DNA from: Flavobacterium ovatum
GTDB lineage: Bacteria > Bacteroidota > Bacteroidia > Flavobacteriales > Flavobacteriaceae
DNA: 64,000 nt
Assembly (NCBI RefSeq): GCF_040703125.1
Contig: NZ_CP160035.1
Location: forward strand, 1,922,001-1,986,000
Reading direction: 5' to 3'
Shown: positions 25,904 to 34,619 of the stretch, in pieces
Layout of the letters: every line of letters starts with the position of its first letter
Numbering within the stretch: position 1 is the first letter of the stretch
Made by a program: the position numbers and the translations under genes
Notes under the pieces: generated by a model
The model's input: only the letters and a program-made list of their open reading frames with translations
The model's database searches: none
Told to the model about the DNA's origin: nothing

Positions 25904-27358
25904 ATGGAAGAAATAGTAGGTTGGTTAAATGATATTATCTGGAGTAATGCCTTAATTGTTTTGTGTTTGGGGACAGGACTTTATTTTTCTGTTCGTACTC
26001 GGTTTTTGCAAGTACGTCATATTAAGGAAATGATTCGATTGTTATTTGATGGAAAAAGTACTGAGTCTGGAGTATCTTCTTTTCAAGCTTTGGCGATGTC
26101 CTTGGCAGGTAGAGTAGGAACTGGAAATATTGCGGGAGTGGCTACCGCCATTGCTTTTGGTGGGCCTGGAGCATTATTCTGGATGTGGATGGTAGCTTTT
26201 TTGGGAGCTAGTACTGCATTTATCGAAGCGACTTTAGCACAAATATATAAAGAGAAACATTTGGGTGAATTTCGTGGAGGACCTGCTTTTTATATCGAAA
26301 GAGGACTGGGCGTAAAATGGTTTGCTGTTCTTTTTGCTGTAGTTTCAGTGGTTTCAGCAGGTTTGTTTTTACCTGGAGTTCAAGCAAATTCGGTGTCAGA
26401 GGGTATTAAGAATTCCTTTCAACTAGATTCTTGGATGACTGGTTTGGCTGTTGTTGCTTTGTTTGCTACCATAGTTTTTGGTGGTGTGAAACGTATTGCC
26501 AAGTTTACCGAATACGTAGTGCCATTTATGGCTATTGGCTATATACTTCTGGCGTTAATTATCATCATTGTAGATATTCATCAAGTGCCTGAATTGATTT
26601 CTTTGATTTTTAAAAGTGCTTTTAATATGGAAGCTGGTTTTGGAGCTGTTTTTGGTATGGCGATTCAGTGGGGAGTAAAACGAGGAATTTATTCTAACGA
26701 AGCAGGGCAGGGTACAGCACCTCATATTGCTGCCGCTGCTGCGATTTCGCATCCAACAAAACAAGGGTTGGTACAAGCTTTTTCAGTTTATATCGATACT
26801 TTGTTTGTGTGTACTGCGACTGGATTTATGTTGTTGATTACAGGGATGTACAATGTTCAAAATCCTAATTTTGGCAGTTCGGGAGCTTCGGAATTTTTGT
26901 ATGAAGGTTTGCCAAATGTTGCCGTAGGTCCCGCTTTTACACAAAGTGCTATGGATACCGTTTTCCCTGGTTTTGGTGGGTATTTTGTGGCAATAGCGCT
27001 GTTCTTTTTTGCTTTCACTACCATTATTGCGTATTACTATATAGCCGAAACCAATGTGTCTTATTTAACTAGAAAATTTGAATCTCCTGTTTATTATTAT
27101 ATTCTAAAAGTGGTTATGATGGGCGTGATTTTTTATGGTTCTGTGAGTCAGGCTTCTTTGGCGTGGGGAATTGGTGACATTGGCGTTGGATTAATGGCTT
27201 GGTTTAATATTATCGCAATTATCTTACTGCAAAAACCAGCTTTGGATGCCTTAAGAGATTATGAAAAACAACAAAAAGAAGGCAAAGACCCTGTTTTTGA
27301 CCCTGATGATATTGGAGTCTCAAATGCACATATTTGGCATACGATAAATAAAAAATAG
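25904..27358 (+). CDS. Alanine/glycine:cation symporter (AGCS family)
   Basis: The 484-residue protein has about ten to eleven membrane helices and the AGCS features: VSSFQALAMSLAGRVGTGNIAGVATAI near the N-terminus, GGPGALFWMWM, and GAVFGMAIQWGVKRGIYSNEAGQGTAPHIAAAA in the middle, which form the substrate and sodium sites. It should import alanine or glycine with Na+. It stands alone with a terminator behind it. The 240-base gap before it is AT-rich with no riboswitch-like structure I can see. Confidence 0.94.
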   Translation: MEEIVGWLNDIIWSNALIVLCLGTGLYFSVRTRFLQVRHIKEMIRLLFDGKSTESGVSSFQALAMSLAGRVGTGNIAGVATAIAFGGPGALFWMWMVAFLGASTAFIEATLAQIYKEKHLGEFRGGPAFYIERGLGVKWFAVLFAVVSVVSAGLFLPGVQANSVSEGIKNSFQLDSWMTGLAVVALFATIVFGGVKRIAKFTEYVVPFMAIGYILLALIIIIVDIHQVPELISLIFKSAFNMEAGFGAVFGMAIQWGVKRGIYSNEAGQGTAPHIAAAAAISHPTKQGLVQAFSVYIDTLFVCTATGFMLLITGMYNVQNPNFGSSGASEFLYEGLPNVAVGPAFTQSAMDTVFPGFGGYFVAIALFFFAFTTIIAYYYIAETNVSYLTRKFESPVYYYILKVVMMGVIFYGSVSQASLAWGIGDIGVGLMAWFNIIAIILLQKPALDALRDYEKQQKEGKDPVFDPDDIGVSNAHIWHTINKK

Positions 27359-27434
27359 CAACTATTTAATTGGTGATAATTGGTGAAATTTGTGGTTTAA
27401 CTTTTATTACGCAATTTGAAGTATAACAAAGTTC

Positions 27435-27482
27435 AAAGCTTCTAGTAATCAGAATTTTTCTGATTATTAGAAGCTTTTGATT
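27435..27482 (+). terminator. Hairpin terminator after AGCS gene
   Basis: AAGCTTCTAGTAATCAGAA (27436-27454) pairs with the segment 27458-27476 with one mismatch, followed by a T-rich tail TTGATTTTGTT. Confidence 0.75.
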
Positions 27483-27485
27483 TTG

Positions 27486-27517
27486 TTGGATTTCGAAGAT
27501 TAAATCCGCTATCTTTG
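27486..27517 (+). promoter_or_regulatory. Promoter of the ABC-F gene (TTG / TATCTTTG)
   Basis: TATCTTTG at 27510-27517 fits the -7 consensus, and TTG at 27486-27488 lies 21 bases upstream as a -33 element. Transcription would start about 30 bases before the ATG. Confidence 0.65.
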
Positions 27518-27555
27518 CCGCTTCAAAAAATGATACAACTCTTTATAATTATAGC

Positions 27556-29190
27556 ATGATTACAATTAACGATATTTCGGTACAATTTGGAGGAACAACG
27601 CTTTTTAGCGATGTTTCTTTTGCCATAAATGAAAATGATAAGATTGCCCTTATGGGTAAAAATGGTGCTGGAAAATCGACACTATTGAAAATTATTGCGG
27701 GTCAAAGCAAACCTTCTACGGGTAATGTTTCTGCTCCAAAAGAGGCTGTAGTAGCTTATTTGCCGCAACATTTATTGACTACCGATGGTGCTACTGTAAT
27801 GGAAGAAACCTCTAAAGCTTTTGGTGAAATTTTGGGTATGAAAGCCGAAATTGACGAAATCAATGAGCAATTGACGATTCGTACTGATTATGAGAGTGAC
27901 GCGTATATGAAATTGATCGAAAGAGTTTCGGACTTAAGCGAGAAATATTATGCCATCGAAGAAGTAAATTACGAAGCAGAAGTAGAGAAAATCTTAACCG
28001 GTTTAGGTTTCGAAAGAGAAGATTTTAAACGTCAAACTTCTGAGTTTTCTGGAGGATGGAGAATGCGTATCGAATTAGCCAAAATCCTATTGCAAAAACC
28101 AGATTTGATTTTGCTAGATGAGCCAACCAACCACATGGATATCGAAAGTATCCAATGGCTTGAAGAATTTTTGATTAATGAGGCGAAAGCAGTTGTAGTG
28201 ATTTCCCACGATAGAGCCTTTGTTGATAATATTACCAACCGTACCATTGAAGTTACTATGGGGCGTATTTATGATTATAAAGCTAAATATTCTCATTATT
28301 TAGAATTGCGTAAAGACCGTCGTATTCACCAACAAAAAGCGTACGACGAGCAACAAAGAATGATTGCTGATAACAGAACTTTTATTGACCGTTTCAAGGG
28401 AACTTTCTCAAAAACAGATGCCGTGCAATCTCGTGTGAAAATGCTAGAAAAATTGGTAATTGTACAGGTTGATGAGGTAGATAATTCTGCTTTGAAATTG
28501 AAATTCCCACCGGCGGCACGTTCTGGACAATATCCAGTAATTATAAAAGAATTGGATAAAGCGTATGGAGACCATGTTGTTTTCAAAGATGCGAATATTG
28601 TAATCGAAAGAGGAGAGAAAGTAGCTTTTGTAGGGAAAAATGGAGAAGGAAAATCGACTATGATTAAAGCAATTATGAAAGAATTGCAAATCGATGGTGG
28701 AACTTTAGAAATTGGTCACAATGCTCAAATTGGGTATTTTGCTCAAAATCAAGCTTCTTTATTGAATGAAAACGCGACAATTTTTGAAACTATAGATGAT
28801 ATCGCTGTTGGAGATGTTCGAACTCAAATCAAGAATATTCTAGGTGCTTTTATGTTCCAAGGGGATGATATTACCAAAAAAGTAAAAGTGCTTTCAGGTG
28901 GAGAGAAAACGCGTTTGGCAATGATTAAATTGTTGCTGGAACCTGTAAATTTATTGATTCTAGATGAGCCTTCGAATCACTTAGACATGAAGACCAAAGA
29001 CATTATCAAAGACGCACTACGTGATTTTGATGGAACGCTAATTTTAGTTTCGCACGACAGGGATTTCTTGGACGGACTGGCTACAAAAGTATTCGAATTC
29101 AAAAACAAAAGAGTAATCGAACATTTTGAAGATATTACCGGTTTCTTGGCCAACAAGAAAATGGAAAGTATGAGCGAAATCGAAAAATAA
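27556..29190 (+). CDS. ABC-F family ATP-binding protein
   Basis: A soluble 544-residue protein with two ATPase domains and no membrane segment. Domain 1: GKNGAGKST, FSGGWRMR, LILLDEPTNHMD. Domain 2: GKNGEGKST, LSGGEKTR, LLILDEPSNHLD. Between them is a charged linker (about 240-310). This is the EttA/Uup/YbiT layout of ribosome-associated translation factors, some members of which give antibiotic resistance. The specific subgroup cannot be told by eye, but YbiT-like is closest for a 540-residue flavobacterial protein. Confidence 0.93.
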   Translation: MITINDISVQFGGTTLFSDVSFAINENDKIALMGKNGAGKSTLLKIIAGQSKPSTGNVSAPKEAVVAYLPQHLLTTDGATVMEETSKAFGEILGMKAEIDEINEQLTIRTDYESDAYMKLIERVSDLSEKYYAIEEVNYEAEVEKILTGLGFEREDFKRQTSEFSGGWRMRIELAKILLQKPDLILLDEPTNHMDIESIQWLEEFLINEAKAVVVISHDRAFVDNITNRTIEVTMGRIYDYKAKYSHYLELRKDRRIHQQKAYDEQQRMIADNRTFIDRFKGTFSKTDAVQSRVKMLEKLVIVQVDEVDNSALKLKFPPAARSGQYPVIIKELDKAYGDHVVFKDANIVIERGEKVAFVGKNGEGKSTMIKAIMKELQIDGGTLEIGHNAQIGYFAQNQASLLNENATIFETIDDIAVGDVRTQIKNILGAFMFQGDDITKKVKVLSGGEKTRLAMIKLLLEPVNLLILDEPSNHLDMKTKDIIKDALRDFDGTLILVSHDRDFLDGLATKVFEFKNKRVIEHFEDITGFLANKKMESMSEIEK

Positions 29191-29257
29191 TTCTTTAGAA
29201 GATAGAATTGTAGCGCCAAATTAAAAGTGTTTACTTTTAACTTTCTAAAAAATAATA

Positions 29258-29386
29258 GACACGAATTGCACGAATTGTCACGAATTTCAATGTCTAAAAA
29301 AAATTACACCAACTTTATCAAGCTTTTTTAGCTTCGTGCAATTATTAGTTTAACTAAGTTTTGTGTAAATTCGTGCAATTCGTGTC
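29258..29386. repeat. Inverted repeat of CACGAATTG-type words
   Basis: GACACGAATTGCACGAATT (29258-29276) has an exact 19-base complement at 29368-29386, with 91 bases between. Each arm is itself two near copies of a CACGAATTG word. The repeat lies between convergent genes. Related degenerate words occur in the gaps at 45745-46161 and 53236-53572. Confidence 0.85.
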
Positions 29387-29441
29387 AAAAAACATTTTAC
29401 AATAAAATTTGTACAATAATTTTTTTAAAAGCGAATGCTAT

Positions 29442-29482
29442 GCCCCAAATTGAACATAACGTTTAATTTGGGGCTAATTTTT
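29442..29482 (+). terminator. Hairpin with T-run, probable terminator
   Basis: GCCCCAAATT (29442-29451) pairs exactly with AATTTGGGGC (29465-29474) and is followed by TAATTTTTTTA. It is close to the end of the minus-strand acetyltransferase and may act for both convergent genes. Confidence 0.65.
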
Positions 29483-29785
29483 TTATAACCGAATACCAGG
29501 AGGTAGTAATTCTTTGTATTCTGGGTTTTTCTTGAAGAAAACGACGATTTCGGGTAAAATTGGAACTACTTTTAATTTTCGTTCAATGGCGATTGCCATA
29601 ATATCGGTTAGAAATTGATAGATGAATGCTTTGTTTTCAAAATCATCCGGAGTATTGATTTTAGTTAAAAATATTTTTCGTTCTTGAAACGAATACTCTA
29701 CGGTCACTAAACCTTCTTCTACCGTTGTTTCAAATTGTCTAGCAAAAGTATTGTCTTTAATTTCTAAGGTACTTAAATGTTCCAT
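29483..29785 (-). CDS. GNAT-like N-acetyltransferase (YidJ/CG type)
   Basis: The 100-residue protein resembles the short Acetyltransf_CG family: an N-terminal FETTVEEGLVTVEYSFQERKIFLTKI and the conserved C-terminal block IERKLKVVPILPEIVVFFKKNPEYKELLP. Family members usually have a GxGxG-like acetyl-CoA loop after VP; here that segment reads NTPDDFENKAFIYQFL with no glycine loop, so catalysis is doubtful. The substrate is unknown. The gap after it on the other side (29786-30203) holds only AT-rich sequence. Confidence 0.75.
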   Translation of the reverse strand: MEHLSTLEIKDNTFARQFETTVEEGLVTVEYSFQERKIFLTKINTPDDFENKAFIYQFLTDIMAIAIERKLKVVPILPEIVVFFKKNPEYKELLPPGIRL

Positions 29786-30203
29786 TGATGCATGAATATT
29801 ATAGTTAGTATTTTAAAATGCTTTTGTAGCAGGTTTGAGTATGAATTTTGGCATTGTACAAATAAAGCGGAATTCAATTTAAATCAACCAAAGTGGTCTT
29901 TAGTACTAAAAAAAACTCTTGTAGAAAGAGTGAAATTGAATTTAGATTCCGATAGAAACAAAGTTAGTAAATTGATTCTCAATGAGCAACGTTTTTAATA
30001 TATTTAACAGAGCAGTGTCTTTTAATATTTTTGAAAAATCATACTACTTTAAACGAATTTTCTCTAACAGGATTTACCTGATACTTATTGTGATTTAGAT
30101 TGAAACAAAAAGTATTCATAAAATAAGAGGAAACGGTTTCATGGTACTTTTAAAAAAGGTATTTTTATAGATCGAAAGATGTTTTATAATAGCCATCAGT
30201 TTT

Positions 30204-30863
30204 ATGAGTAAAGTTCCCGTTTATTTTATGCCCGGTTTAGCGGCAAGTGCTTTGATTTTTGAACGGATTGCACTTTCCGAAGAAATTTTTGAAGTGATAC
30301 TTTTAGAATGGGAAATTCCATTGGAGAAAGAATCTTTGTCCGATTACGCTTTTCGAATAACTCAAAAAATAAAACATCCTAATCCTGTTTTAATAGGGGT
30401 TTCCTTCGGTGGAATCTTAGTGCAAGAAATGGCCTTGCATATTAAGGTTCGAAAAATTATTATTATTTCGAGTGTCAAAAGCAACCAAGAGTTTCCTTCC
30501 CGATTTAAGTTGGCCAAAACAACTAAGGCTTACAAACTGATTCCGATGAATTTAATTTTGAATCTCGAAAACTTAGCTCGTTTTTCTTTTGGCGAAAAAA
30601 TAAATCAACGTTTGAAGTTGTATGAAAAATTTCTTTCTGTTCGAGATATTCGCTATTTGGAATGGGCGGTAGAGCAAGTAATATTATGGAACAGAACCAA
30701 ACCTGTCGACGGAATTATTCACATTCACGGCGATGCAGACGATGTTTTTCCGATTAGGAACATCAAAGACTGCATTACCCTAAAAGGAGCAACACACATC
30801 TTGATTTTAAGTAAGTACAAATGGTTGAATGAGAATTTGCCGAGATTGATAATGAAAGATTAA
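30204..30863 (+). CDS. Alpha/beta hydrolase
   Basis: The 219-residue protein has a typical alpha/beta-hydrolase start (PVYFMPGLAASALIFERIAL) and nucleophile elbow GVSFGGILV, Ser near residue 77, then a late HGDADDVFPIRN with the acid and a final GATHILIL with the catalytic His. The triad is complete. The substrate is unknown; short members often act as esterases or peptidases. It stands at the edge of the accessory island, whose first minus-strand gene ends 21 bases after its stop. Confidence 0.88.
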   Translation: MSKVPVYFMPGLAASALIFERIALSEEIFEVILLEWEIPLEKESLSDYAFRITQKIKHPNPVLIGVSFGGILVQEMALHIKVRKIIIISSVKSNQEFPSRFKLAKTTKAYKLIPMNLILNLENLARFSFGEKINQRLKLYEKFLSVRDIRYLEWAVEQVILWNRTKPVDGIIHIHGDADDVFPIRNIKDCITLKGATHILILSKYKWLNENLPRLIMKD

Positions 30864-30884
30864 GAACTTTTTAATGTCTTTTTT

Positions 30885-31613
30885 TTATAGTAAAGTATTG
30901 TGAATACCTATGAATACTGAAATTCTATTAGTATTGCCCAAAGATAAATCTTCAATAGAACTATGACTTATACTCATCCCTCTTGTAATTTGATTAAGAG
31001 AATATTTTATAATGTCGTTTACCTCATATTTTGTGTAGGTACGGATTCCACTAGAAATACATAGCAATGAGGTCCCGAGATTCGAAGGGTCATTTTTTAT
31101 AAAATCAGGTAAATTAAATACTGGAATAATGGCTTCCATCGCGCTATCTTGACCTGATGTAATAGTTGTTTTCATAAAGGCAGTACGGCAATTTTTGAAC
31201 AGTTCTCTAAAACTTTCGAAATCAAAACTACTATTTCGATAATGCGTAATTGTAGCATCGCCAGAGGGTATTTCTTTAAAGCCAAAATCACCAAAATTGG
31301 AATCTTCACTTATTAGAAGCAAAGTTTTGTACTGGTTGCGAACAGCTTCCATTTCTGCTATAAATTGTTCTCGCTTATTTGTATTGTCAAACTGATTGGG
31401 TACAACCAAACAACCAATTGTTAGACTTTCTTGACTATTAAAGATTCTCATAGAAATAATTTTATTGGCAGTTTTTTCAACAAAAAGGTCTGCACAGTCG
31501 GCATCAAAAGGAAGTGAATTGATATCGATTAATTTACCTTTCTCCCATTTTTCTTGAGCTTTATTAAATGCTTCAAATCTTGCCTTAGCTTGAGCTGTTT
31601 GAGTGTTTTTCAT
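30885..31613 (-). CDS. Divergent FtsZ-like protein lacking the N-terminal GTP-binding part
   Basis: A 242-residue protein of uncertain family. By eye, SLTIGCLVVPNQFDNTNKR lines up with the FtsZ segment LTVAVVTKPFxFEG, and KTLLLISED with the DTLIVIPND strand. Further on, NLGTSLLCISSG lines up with NxGTALMGIGVASG. The glycine-rich GTP loops (GGGTGTG) are absent and the N-terminus is a basic helix. If right, this is an FtsZ/tubulin-like protein without nucleotide binding. It is last in a three-gene minus-strand run with two unknown or FtsZ-like neighbours. No search was done. Confidence 0.5.
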   Translation of the reverse strand: MKNTQTAQAKARFEAFNKAQEKWEKGKLIDINSLPFDADCADLFVEKTANKIISMRIFNSQESLTIGCLVVPNQFDNTNKREQFIAEMEAVRNQYKTLLLISEDSNFGDFGFKEIPSGDATITHYRNSSFDFESFRELFKNCRTAFMKTTITSGQDSAMEAIIPVFNLPDFIKNDPSNLGTSLLCISSGIRTYTKYEVNDIIKYSLNQITRGMSISHSSIEDLSLGNTNRISVFIGIHNTLL

Positions 31614-31645
31614 AATTTGTTGTTGATTGTTGTAACTATTTTTTT

Positions 31646-32107
31646 TTATCGAAATTTCAAATTCTTTGATGTTACTATTGAAATTGCAAGTGCATTACCA
31701 AGATTTTCGTCTTCGCTTACCATCATTGTAATATTGGCATCGTAACCCGATTTTTCTTGAATATAGTCGTTGATAATTCCAACTTCATCAATGCTTAATT
31801 CGGTGGAATAGCAAGATATATGCAAAAAGATATTTTTATGGAGATTCACTAAAAGTGGTAAAAGTGCCAATTCAATCGCCTTTGAAGCTCTTGCATTTCC
31901 TGAGGCAATGGCAAAGCCAATTAAAGCTTGTTCTGGGTTTTCTATTGCCGTTTTTGTTTTAGCTAAGAGTTTGCTGTTATTGAGTAGTTCTTTTATAAAT
32001 GAATGATGTATGTCTATAAGATATTCTTCGTAATTGCTTTTCAAATCAATTTCCAAAATCATTGAAGCGGACAATTCACTTTTAGTTTGCTGGTTGCTTT
32101 TGTTCAT
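31646..32107 (-). CDS. Protein resembling the C-terminal domain of FtsZ
   Basis: The 153-residue protein lines up well by eye with the second domain of FtsZ. ALIGFAIASGNARASKAIELAL matches the ALMGIGVASGENRAxEAAxxAI stretch (spread over residues about 62-86), PLL follows as in FtsZ, and ELSIDEVGIINDYIQEKSG then DANITMMVSEDENLG and ALAISIVTS match the last strands and helix. The GTPase half is missing. It lies 32 bases upstream of the other FtsZ-like gene and is surely co-transcribed. It might cap or modify FtsZ filaments, or form its own scaffold; that is inference. Confidence 0.6.
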   Translation of the reverse strand: MNKSNQQTKSELSASMILEIDLKSNYEEYLIDIHHSFIKELLNNSKLLAKTKTAIENPEQALIGFAIASGNARASKAIELALLPLLVNLHKNIFLHISCYSTELSIDEVGIINDYIQEKSGYDANITMMVSEDENLGNALAISIVTSKNLKFR

Positions 32108-32168
32108 CTTGTTTTTTTAAAAGACAAAGAAAGCAAGGTAGTATGCCAAAGTGCGGCGGTTTAAAATT

Positions 32169-32744
32169 TTATTTTATCTCAAAAGCATTTTGATATGTAA
32201 TTATGGTGTCATTTTTAATAAAATTTAAATTTTGGTTTTGATATTTTATATGGGCTACCAATTGATGGTTATTGAATTCAGACATATTAAAGGTAAAATC
32301 GTCTATACTCAATTGCTGAGAAGTGATTTCGAGTTGATTTGAACTTATTAATCCAATCGTTTTTTGAACTACATAAATTCCATTTTCTAATGTATTGGTT
32401 AAAAAATTATGATTCTTCTCCACTTTAAATAAAGGAAACAACAACATTTCATTAAACAATTCCTGAGATTGAATTTTCAATACTTTTCGGCGATTAAACC
32501 ATATTTCGATAAGACTTTTTGGAGTGTTGACCATTCCGCTGACTACATTAGCATTGATATCCGATAGTTCTTTATATCTTCTATCTTTTAAACCATAATA
32601 AAAAAATGGATCTAAAAGTAAATCAGTAAGAAGGATGTTTTTTCTAGTCGCAATGGAGTTCCAATGATGATAAGTTTCTGATTCCAATTGCAGTTGCCGA
32701 ATTTCTATTCCTTCACCGAAAGTATTTATTTTTATTTTAGGCAT
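32169..32744 (-). CDS. Unknown protein, first gene of the FtsZ-like cassette
   Basis: A 191-residue protein that I do not recognise. It begins MPKIKINTFGEGIEIRQLQL and is rich in aromatic residues (DPFFYYGLKDRRY) with a mixed alpha/beta pattern; no signal peptide or membrane segment is present. It starts the minus-strand run that continues with the two FtsZ-like genes, with gaps of 61 and 32 bases, so the three are likely one operon. No enzyme motif is visible. Confidence 0.7.
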   Translation of the reverse strand: MPKIKINTFGEGIEIRQLQLESETYHHWNSIATRKNILLTDLLLDPFFYYGLKDRRYKELSDINANVVSGMVNTPKSLIEIWFNRRKVLKIQSQELFNEMLLFPLFKVEKNHNFLTNTLENGIYVVQKTIGLISSNQLEITSQQLSIDDFTFNMSEFNNHQLVAHIKYQNQNLNFIKNDTIITYQNAFEIK

Positions 32745-32797
32745 ACTTTTATTTTATTGAAATCAAAAAGCACGAGGTTAGTTTTGAAATAACACTA

Positions 32798-32826
32798 AAA
32801 CGGCACACTTTTGAGGTGTGCCGTTT
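32798..32826 (-). terminator. GC-rich hairpin between the cassette and the nuclease gene
   Basis: AAACGGCACAC (32798-32808) pairs with GTGTGCCGTTT (32816-32826). It follows the nuclease stop by 25 bases on the minus strand with a short T tract. It separates the nuclease from the FtsZ-like cassette. Confidence 0.6.
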
Positions 32827-32851
32827 GTAAAATTAATGAGAGAAAATAACT

Positions 32852-33997
32852 TTAACTTTTCTCTGTTTTAATTTCTTTTACAACTTCTATAAGCTGGTTA
32901 ATTTTAATCACAATTTCATTAACATTGTTTTCTTCTAATACCTCTTCCCACTTAAGATTATTGAAGTTTTTGTCAAATTCCGCATCCCTTTTAACCCAAT
33001 TTGTTTGACTATCATTTATTTCTCTTATGCTTTGTCTTATCTCACCATCATCAGAATTAACATCTATTCCCAATTCTAAATTAAAATTATTATTAAAAAA
33101 AAGTAAAACTCCAATCTTGAAATCAGTATTTTTAGAAAACCACATTCCTGACTCATATTTACCATATGGCACTGTATCATCATAATTTTCGCTTGTTAAA
33201 TCTTTTCCTATTTTGTCTTTTATTTTACTAATAAGTCTTTTGCAAATTTCCAATTTAATTTTTTCAGTCCCAATCCCAGTAATTGTCAAAGCACTTTCTA
33301 AATTTTGGGGATTATTTAAAATTTTATCTAAAATCTCATTTTCCATGTTTTGGTGTGTTGTTTGATTTGTTAATTTTTTTATTAGATAAATATATTGTTT
33401 TATTGCTTCCCTAAGCATTGGATGATTTACAGCTTCTTTTAAACAAAATTCAAGCCAATCAACAATTTGTTCTTTATACGAAATAGATATATAATCTTTT
33501 TGATTATTGTCTACTTCTGATGCTGTATTTGAATCATATCCAGTCAAAGTTAAAAATAAAATCTTTGCTTGTGGATAAGCATTTCTATACCTAATTAGTT
33601 GATTTTCTTGTTCATAAGCATCAATTTTATTTTCTATTAGTATTACGTTTCCTTTAGCGTCTTTTATCACTATGTCAACTCTTCCTCCTTTAGTTTTGTC
33701 TTCATTAATTACAGAAATATATTCTTCGGTAATAGCATTTGCAGAAGCTGTTTCAAACTCATTTAAATTATCTCCACAAACTTCTTTTATAAAAAGTTTT
33801 AAAAACAAATCTTTCAAACCGTGACTTCCTTTAGGATTTAATAATTCGCCCAAAAATGCAGAATGGGTTTTTACTTCTCTTCTTTCCATTGAAAGAATTG
33901 AAAAAATATTAAAATTTTCTCCTGTAATCATAGCGATTTCATCATACTTCTTTTGAATGATTGAAACCTGTTGTAATAAATTAGTTATTTCTGTCAT
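32852..33997 (-). CDS. PD-(D/E)XK nuclease family protein (PF14281-like), copy 1
   Basis: A 381-residue protein with a clear nuclease motif: GGRVDIV with Asp108, then LIENK with Glu122 and Lys124, and QxxQLxRY next (about 129-136). The N-terminus has ITGENFNIFS and EVKTHSAFLGELLNPKGSHG, shared with the gene at 35670, so the two are paralogs. The PF14281 family is found in restriction-like and other defence settings, and its biochemical role is not settled. A decayed exonuclease fragment lies just upstream on the same strand (34003-34113). Confidence 0.85.
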   Translation of the reverse strand: MTEITNLLQQVSIIQKKYDEIAMITGENFNIFSILSMERREVKTHSAFLGELLNPKGSHGLKDLFLKLFIKEVCGDNLNEFETASANAITEEYISVINEDKTKGGRVDIVIKDAKGNVILIENKIDAYEQENQLIRYRNAYPQAKILFLTLTGYDSNTASEVDNNQKDYISISYKEQIVDWLEFCLKEAVNHPMLREAIKQYIYLIKKLTNQTTHQNMENEILDKILNNPQNLESALTITGIGTEKIKLEICKRLISKIKDKIGKDLTSENYDDTVPYGKYESGMWFSKNTDFKIGVLLFFNNNFNLELGIDVNSDDGEIRQSIREINDSQTNWVKRDAEFDKNFNNLKWEEVLEENNVNEIVIKINQLIEVVKEIKTEKS

Positions 33998-34002
33998 AAT
34001 TA

Positions 34003-34113
34003 TTATTTATCTAAAAACATTTTAAAAAGCTCCCCACAAGCCCTAGCATCGCTCAAGGCCTCGTGATGATTTAATTCTATCTCAAATTTTTCGCACAAGT
34101 CATCAAATTTAAC
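34003..34113 (-). pseudogene. Remnant of a DEDDh 3'-5' exonuclease (C-terminus only)
   Basis: The minus strand encodes only the last 36 residues before a stop codon. It contains HHEALSDARACGELFKMF, which is the ExoIII motif (His and Asp of DEDDh) and final helix of DnaQ-type exonucleases. An in-frame stop lies immediately upstream and no ExoI or ExoII motif is nearby, so the gene has lost its 5' part. The following gap to 34408 is AT-rich with no other visible feature. Confidence 0.75.
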
Positions 34114-34408
34114 TTATAAATCTTATAAAAATTAATCTATTTTTGTTTTTTATAACCATTCCATATTGCATCAATCAATTGCTATAAAAGAAGAAATGCA
34201 AAGTCAAATTTTTAAATTATTTAATATTTTATAAATTGATAAACGACTTTTATTTCAAACCAAATTAATTCAAGTAAACTCAAGTTCTACCTAGTAAATT
34301 CAGTATGTACCTAAAGTTGATGAAATCATTAATAATGTTTGAAAATCCCTATGGATTGAGATTCAATATTCTCTTCAAAACATTTTAACAGGAGTGTAGA
34401 GTCAGAAT

Positions 34409-34618
34409 TTATTTAATTTCCCAATTTACTTCACCTAAATCAACAACTCCATTCATTTCAATTTCTACCCAAGAAGAAAGGTTTCCTTCAACACATTTTA
34501 AACGAAATTCAAAACCCGAAAAAGTTTCATTATTAATATTCAAAGTTGTCCCCTTTTGTAAATGACTTGTCATTATATCATGCTGTTCATCTGAAAGTTC
34601 AATTATTATTTGTTTCAT
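34409..34618 (-). CDS. Small hypothetical protein
   Basis: The 69-residue protein (MKQIIIELSDEQHDIM start) has mixed strands and acidic surface, with a cysteine in FRLKCVEG and a C-terminus DLGEVNWEIK. I do not recognise it. It is separated from the SLOG-like gene by one base, so translational coupling in one minus-strand unit is likely, which supports it being real. Confidence 0.65.
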   Translation of the reverse strand: MKQIIIELSDEQHDIMTSHLQKGTTLNINNETFSGFEFRLKCVEGNLSSWVEIEMNGVVDLGEVNWEIK

Positions 34619-34619
34619 A

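Noticed and set aside
29792..29998. 68-codon open frame after the acetyltransferase
   Set aside because: No family match, biased composition, and no neighbouring operon; more likely random in an AT-rich gap.
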